A stretch of 33,940 bases of DNA, from positions 1-33,940 of the forward strand of contig CAJUDU010000022.1 of assembly GCA_910584935.1 (NCBI GenBank), in the 5' to 3' direction. This DNA comes from an uncultured Butyricicoccus sp. Lineage in GTDB: Bacteria; Bacillota; Clostridia; Oscillospirales; Butyricicoccaceae. Below the pieces are notes generated by a model that worked only from the letters and a program-made list of their open reading frames with translations, had not been told where the DNA came from and did not search any database. Below are positions 32,082 to 33,940 of this stretch, piece by piece. The translations under genes and the position numbers were made by a program. The number at the start of each line of letters is the position of its first letter. The stretch's first letter is position 1.

Positions 32082-32841
32082 CCTGTTCACCGCCTGTCTG
32101 AAGCATGGTGAGCGTATCAGAAATCCGGGCAAACATTTCTTCTTTGCTTAACCCTGCACGGTGTAACTGATGGAATACTTCCCCATCTTTAATGAACATC
32201 ACCCGCTGTGCATGGCTTGCTGCTTTGACTGAATGGGTTACCATAACAATCGTTTGCCCCTCATTGTTGATATCCCCGAATAATTGTAATAACTGGTCGG
32301 CTGCATGGGAATCCAATGCGCCAGTGGGTTCATCCGCCAGGACAATCCGTGGCTGTGTAATCAGGGCGCGCGCAACCGCTGCACGCTGTTTCTGTCCGCC
32401 GGATACCTCATATGGATATTTGTGCAGCAGCTCTGTCAGTCCAAGCAGCTGGGCAAGCGGCTCCAACCGATGTTCCATTTCCTGATGTGGTTTACCTGCC
32501 AGCACCAGCGGCAGATAAATATTATCCCGCAGATTAAAGGTGTCCAGCAGATTGAAATCCTGGAACACAAAACCTAAGTTATCCCGGCGGAATGCCGCCA
32601 ATGCCCGTTCCGGGATTGTCGTTAGGTTTTGCCCTTCCAGCAGCACTTCGCCGCCTGTCGGCTTGTCCAGCGCCGCCAAAATATTTAGCAGTGTGGTTTT
32701 GCCACTGCCGGATTCACCCATAATCGCAACATATTCCCCACGCTCAACGGAAAATGATACCCTGCTTAACGCGATGACCTGTGCGCCGCCAAAACGGGGC
32801 GTGTAGATTTTTTTCAGGTTTTTTACCTCAAGAATTGCCAT
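32074..32841 (-). CDS. BceA-type ABC transporter ATP-binding protein
   Basis: The 255-residue ATPase of the MacB/BceA group has Walker A GESGSGKTT (42-50), Q-loop FVFQDFNLLD (near 94), signature VSGGQKQR (146-153), Walker B RIVLADEPTGALD (Asp170, Glu171) and H-loop MVTHS. It would pair with the permease whose gene overlaps its 3' end. In the Bce system the transporter also signals drug flux to a histidine kinase, but no two-component genes are present here. The promoter and a Bce-like operator lie just upstream. Confidence 0.94.
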   Translation of the reverse strand: MAILEVKNLKKIYTPRFGGAQVIALSRVSFSVERGEYVAIMGESGSGKTTLLNILAALDKPTGGEVLLEGQNLTTIPERALAAFRRDNLGFVFQDFNLLDTFNLRDNIYLPLVLAGKPHQEMEHRLEPLAQLLGLTELLHKYPYEVSGGQKQRAAVARALITQPRIVLADEPTGALDSHAADQLLQLFGDINNEGQTIVMVTHSVKAASHAQRVMFIKDGEVFHQLHRAGLSKEEMFARISDTLTMLQTGGEQDE

Positions 32842-32876
32842 CCGTGTTTCAACTCCTCTTTTTGTTGTCTGAGGCT

Positions 32877-32952
32877 ATTATAGCGCGAAGGATGGCAATT
32901 TTCCATTTCATCCGCCTTACATTCCGACGCCCAGCCTTACATTTCTGTAAGG
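32877..32952 (-). promoter_or_regulatory. bceAB-like promoter with an upstream response-regulator box
   Basis: A perfect TATAAT (minus strand, 32882-32877) has no good -35, as expected for an activated promoter. Upstream, CCTTACA (32935-32941) and TGTAAGG (32946-32952) form a perfect inverted repeat with 4-nt spacing, matching the TNACA-N4-TGTAA box of BceR-type regulators. A third CCTTACA half-site (32915-32921) is spaced 20 bp from the first. Confidence 0.75.
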
Positions 32953-32956
32953 TTTG

Positions 32957-33742
32957 TTAACCGCCAAGCGTTTCATAAATTTTCAGGGTAGGCGCAAGCC
33001 AAACTGTGCCTGTGCCCCGGTAAACATTGACAAGCCCTTCCCCGCTGACCGCTGAACCAACCAACGTTTTTGCACTGCGTTCCACGGTGAAATCTAATGT
33101 GCTGGAACGCAATACCGCAAAATTGCCGTCCACTTTCAGCACATCATTTTGCATTTCTATGGTGTCAATTTCACTCATTGGCACCGATGATTCCAAAATA
33201 ACAATGCCAGGGCCAGTCAGCTCGGTTTGGAACAGGGTTTCCCCACCAAGGGCAGCAGACGAAATCGAACGCTGTGCCACAGCGCGCACAGTTACCCCGC
33301 CTTGGGCACAATAAAACATCCCATCATCAATGATCACCGCTTCACGCGGGGCAAGTTCCAACACCAAAAAATGCCGGAACGATGGTTCCAATACCAACAG
33401 CCCAGTGCCGGTATATTCTGGCTGCGCCATTTGTTCCCCTGTGACAGCGCCACGTACCAGCCGCCCAAGCGCATTGCCAACGGTCACGCCGCTGACCATT
33501 TGGATATTGCCTTGAAAATAACTCATCGCGCCTTTTTCGATGGTGACTTTTTCCTGATTCAGGTACAATGCGATCTGCCGGGCGCGGATATGCTGTTTTT
33601 CCATAAAATATAACCGCTGTGCCATGCCAGGGTTTTGCAGCCCAAGCAGCTTTTCATATTCCAGTATTTCAACCCGCAAGCCGCCGCTTTCATATTCCTC
33701 AATTACCCGCACGTGTTCCCGTGTGCCAACTGCTGTTTTCAT
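32957..33742 (-). CDS. AIM24 family protein
   Basis: The 261-residue protein is nearly all beta. Its AIM24 (PF01987) features are the repeated pattern GTGLLVLEPSFRHFLVLELA, IIDDGMFYCAQGGVTVRAV, GPGIVILESSVPMSEIDTIE, and the late YRGTGTVWLAPT near the C-terminus. Bacterial homologues form trimers of beta-barrel halves; function is unclear. Unlike shorter homologues it has an N-terminal region of about 70 residues (MKTAVGTREHVRVIEEYESG, then LYLNQEKVTIEKGAMSYFQG). AGGAGG lies about 10 nt before the ATG. It may be followed by readthrough into the transporter genes, but those have their own promoter. Confidence 0.85.
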   Translation of the reverse strand: MKTAVGTREHVRVIEEYESGGLRVEILEYEKLLGLQNPGMAQRLYFMEKQHIRARQIALYLNQEKVTIEKGAMSYFQGNIQMVSGVTVGNALGRLVRGAVTGEQMAQPEYTGTGLLVLEPSFRHFLVLELAPREAVIIDDGMFYCAQGGVTVRAVAQRSISSAALGGETLFQTELTGPGIVILESSVPMSEIDTIEMQNDVLKVDGNFAVLRSSTLDFTVERSAKTLVGSAVSGEGLVNVYRGTGTVWLAPTLKIYETLGG

Positions 33743-33770
33743 TTGCTTGTTTCCTCCTGAAATAAAGTTT

Positions 33771-33902
33771 TTATTGCATAAATCCCCTTATAAAGGGTAA
33801 AATTGTTTTTGCGTCAACGGCAAGATTTAAATTCTGCCCTTCGCTGAATGCCCCTGTAATGATACCAATCACCTCGCCTGCGCGGTTTAAGGAACCACTG
33901 AT
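33771..33902 (-). pseudogene. C-terminal remnant of a trypsin-like (HtrA/S1) serine protease
   Basis: On the minus strand 43 codons before a TAA (33773-33771) read ISGSLNRAGEVIGIITGAFS, then EGQNLNLAVDAKTILPFI. This matches the region after the active-site Ser in HtrA/trypsin-like proteases (N-S-G-x-x-L...G-E-V-I-G-I...Q-N-L-N-x-A). An in-frame stop TAA (33905-33903) precedes the fragment, and no start codon with a ribosome binding site exists. It is a truncated or frameshifted gene, with the rest beyond the right edge or lost. Confidence 0.6.
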
Positions 33903-33928
33903 TTAATCCTTCATAAGTCAAGAAGGTG

Positions 33929-33937
33929 TGGTATAAT
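33929..33937 (+). promoter_or_regulatory. Possible extended -10 promoter at the right edge
   Basis: TGGTATAAT (33929-33937) matches the extended -10 consensus TGnTATAAT. No clear -35 is seen, and any gene it serves lies outside the window. Confidence 0.3.
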
Positions 33938-33940
33938 AGG

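Overview
The window looks like chromosome from a Gram-positive, low-to-mid-GC Clostridia-type bacterium, probably a gut member of the Oscillospirales. Base composition is near 50% GC. The evidence is a PolC-type replicative polymerase, RNase Y, the pyrH-frr-uppS-cdsA-dxr-rseP-ispG-polC order typical of Firmicutes, strong AGGAGG ribosome binding sites and a BceAB-type ABC transporter. The species cannot be named from the sequence alone.

Layout. Bases 1-190 hold the 5' part of a collagen-like (Gly-X-Y) gene on the minus strand, which runs off the left edge. Bases 218-5483 are a minus-strand run: pgeF, an orphan peptide-type solute-binding lipoprotein, mnmA, an EamA exporter and a CPBP (CAAX-type) membrane protease. 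Bases 5756-8493 carry rny and nagA on the plus strand, followed by a minus-strand tRNA-Gln(CTG), then typA and ridA on the plus strand.

Bases 11144-12697 form a compact regulatory switch. An Xre repressor and an ImmA-type metalloprotease are transcribed divergently from a small helical protein and a sigma-region-4-like protein. A shared operator sequence lies in the 17-bp spacer of both divergent promoters. Next come a secreted GHL10-type glycosidase, an acyl-ACP thioesterase, a degenerate nucleotidyltransferase and a HEPN protein, probably one transcription unit ending at 15794.

Bases 16290-17016 hold the least explained object: an operon of four tandem 35-36-residue proteins. Two of its 153-bp repeat units are identical. 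It has its own promoter, a palindrome inside that promoter, and its own terminator. To its right are a small membrane protein on the minus strand and a small multidrug-export family (PF06695) gene. The latter has a perfect 10-bp inverted repeat over its -10 region and is followed by a 35-residue hydrophobic peptide gene.

Bases 18278-29755 are the minus-strand housekeeping cluster for UMP phosphorylation, ribosome recycling, the MEP isoprenoid pathway, undecaprenyl and phospholipid synthesis, site-2 proteolysis and replication. An uncharacterised two-gene insert (ribbon-helix-helix/DUF1413-like plus an unknown protein) with its own promoter sits between ispG and polC. Bases 29994-33742 carry a BceAB-type transporter with an upstream TTACA-N4-TGTAA operator but no adjacent two-component genes, then an AIM24-family protein. 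The right edge has the C-terminal remnant of a trypsin-like protease.
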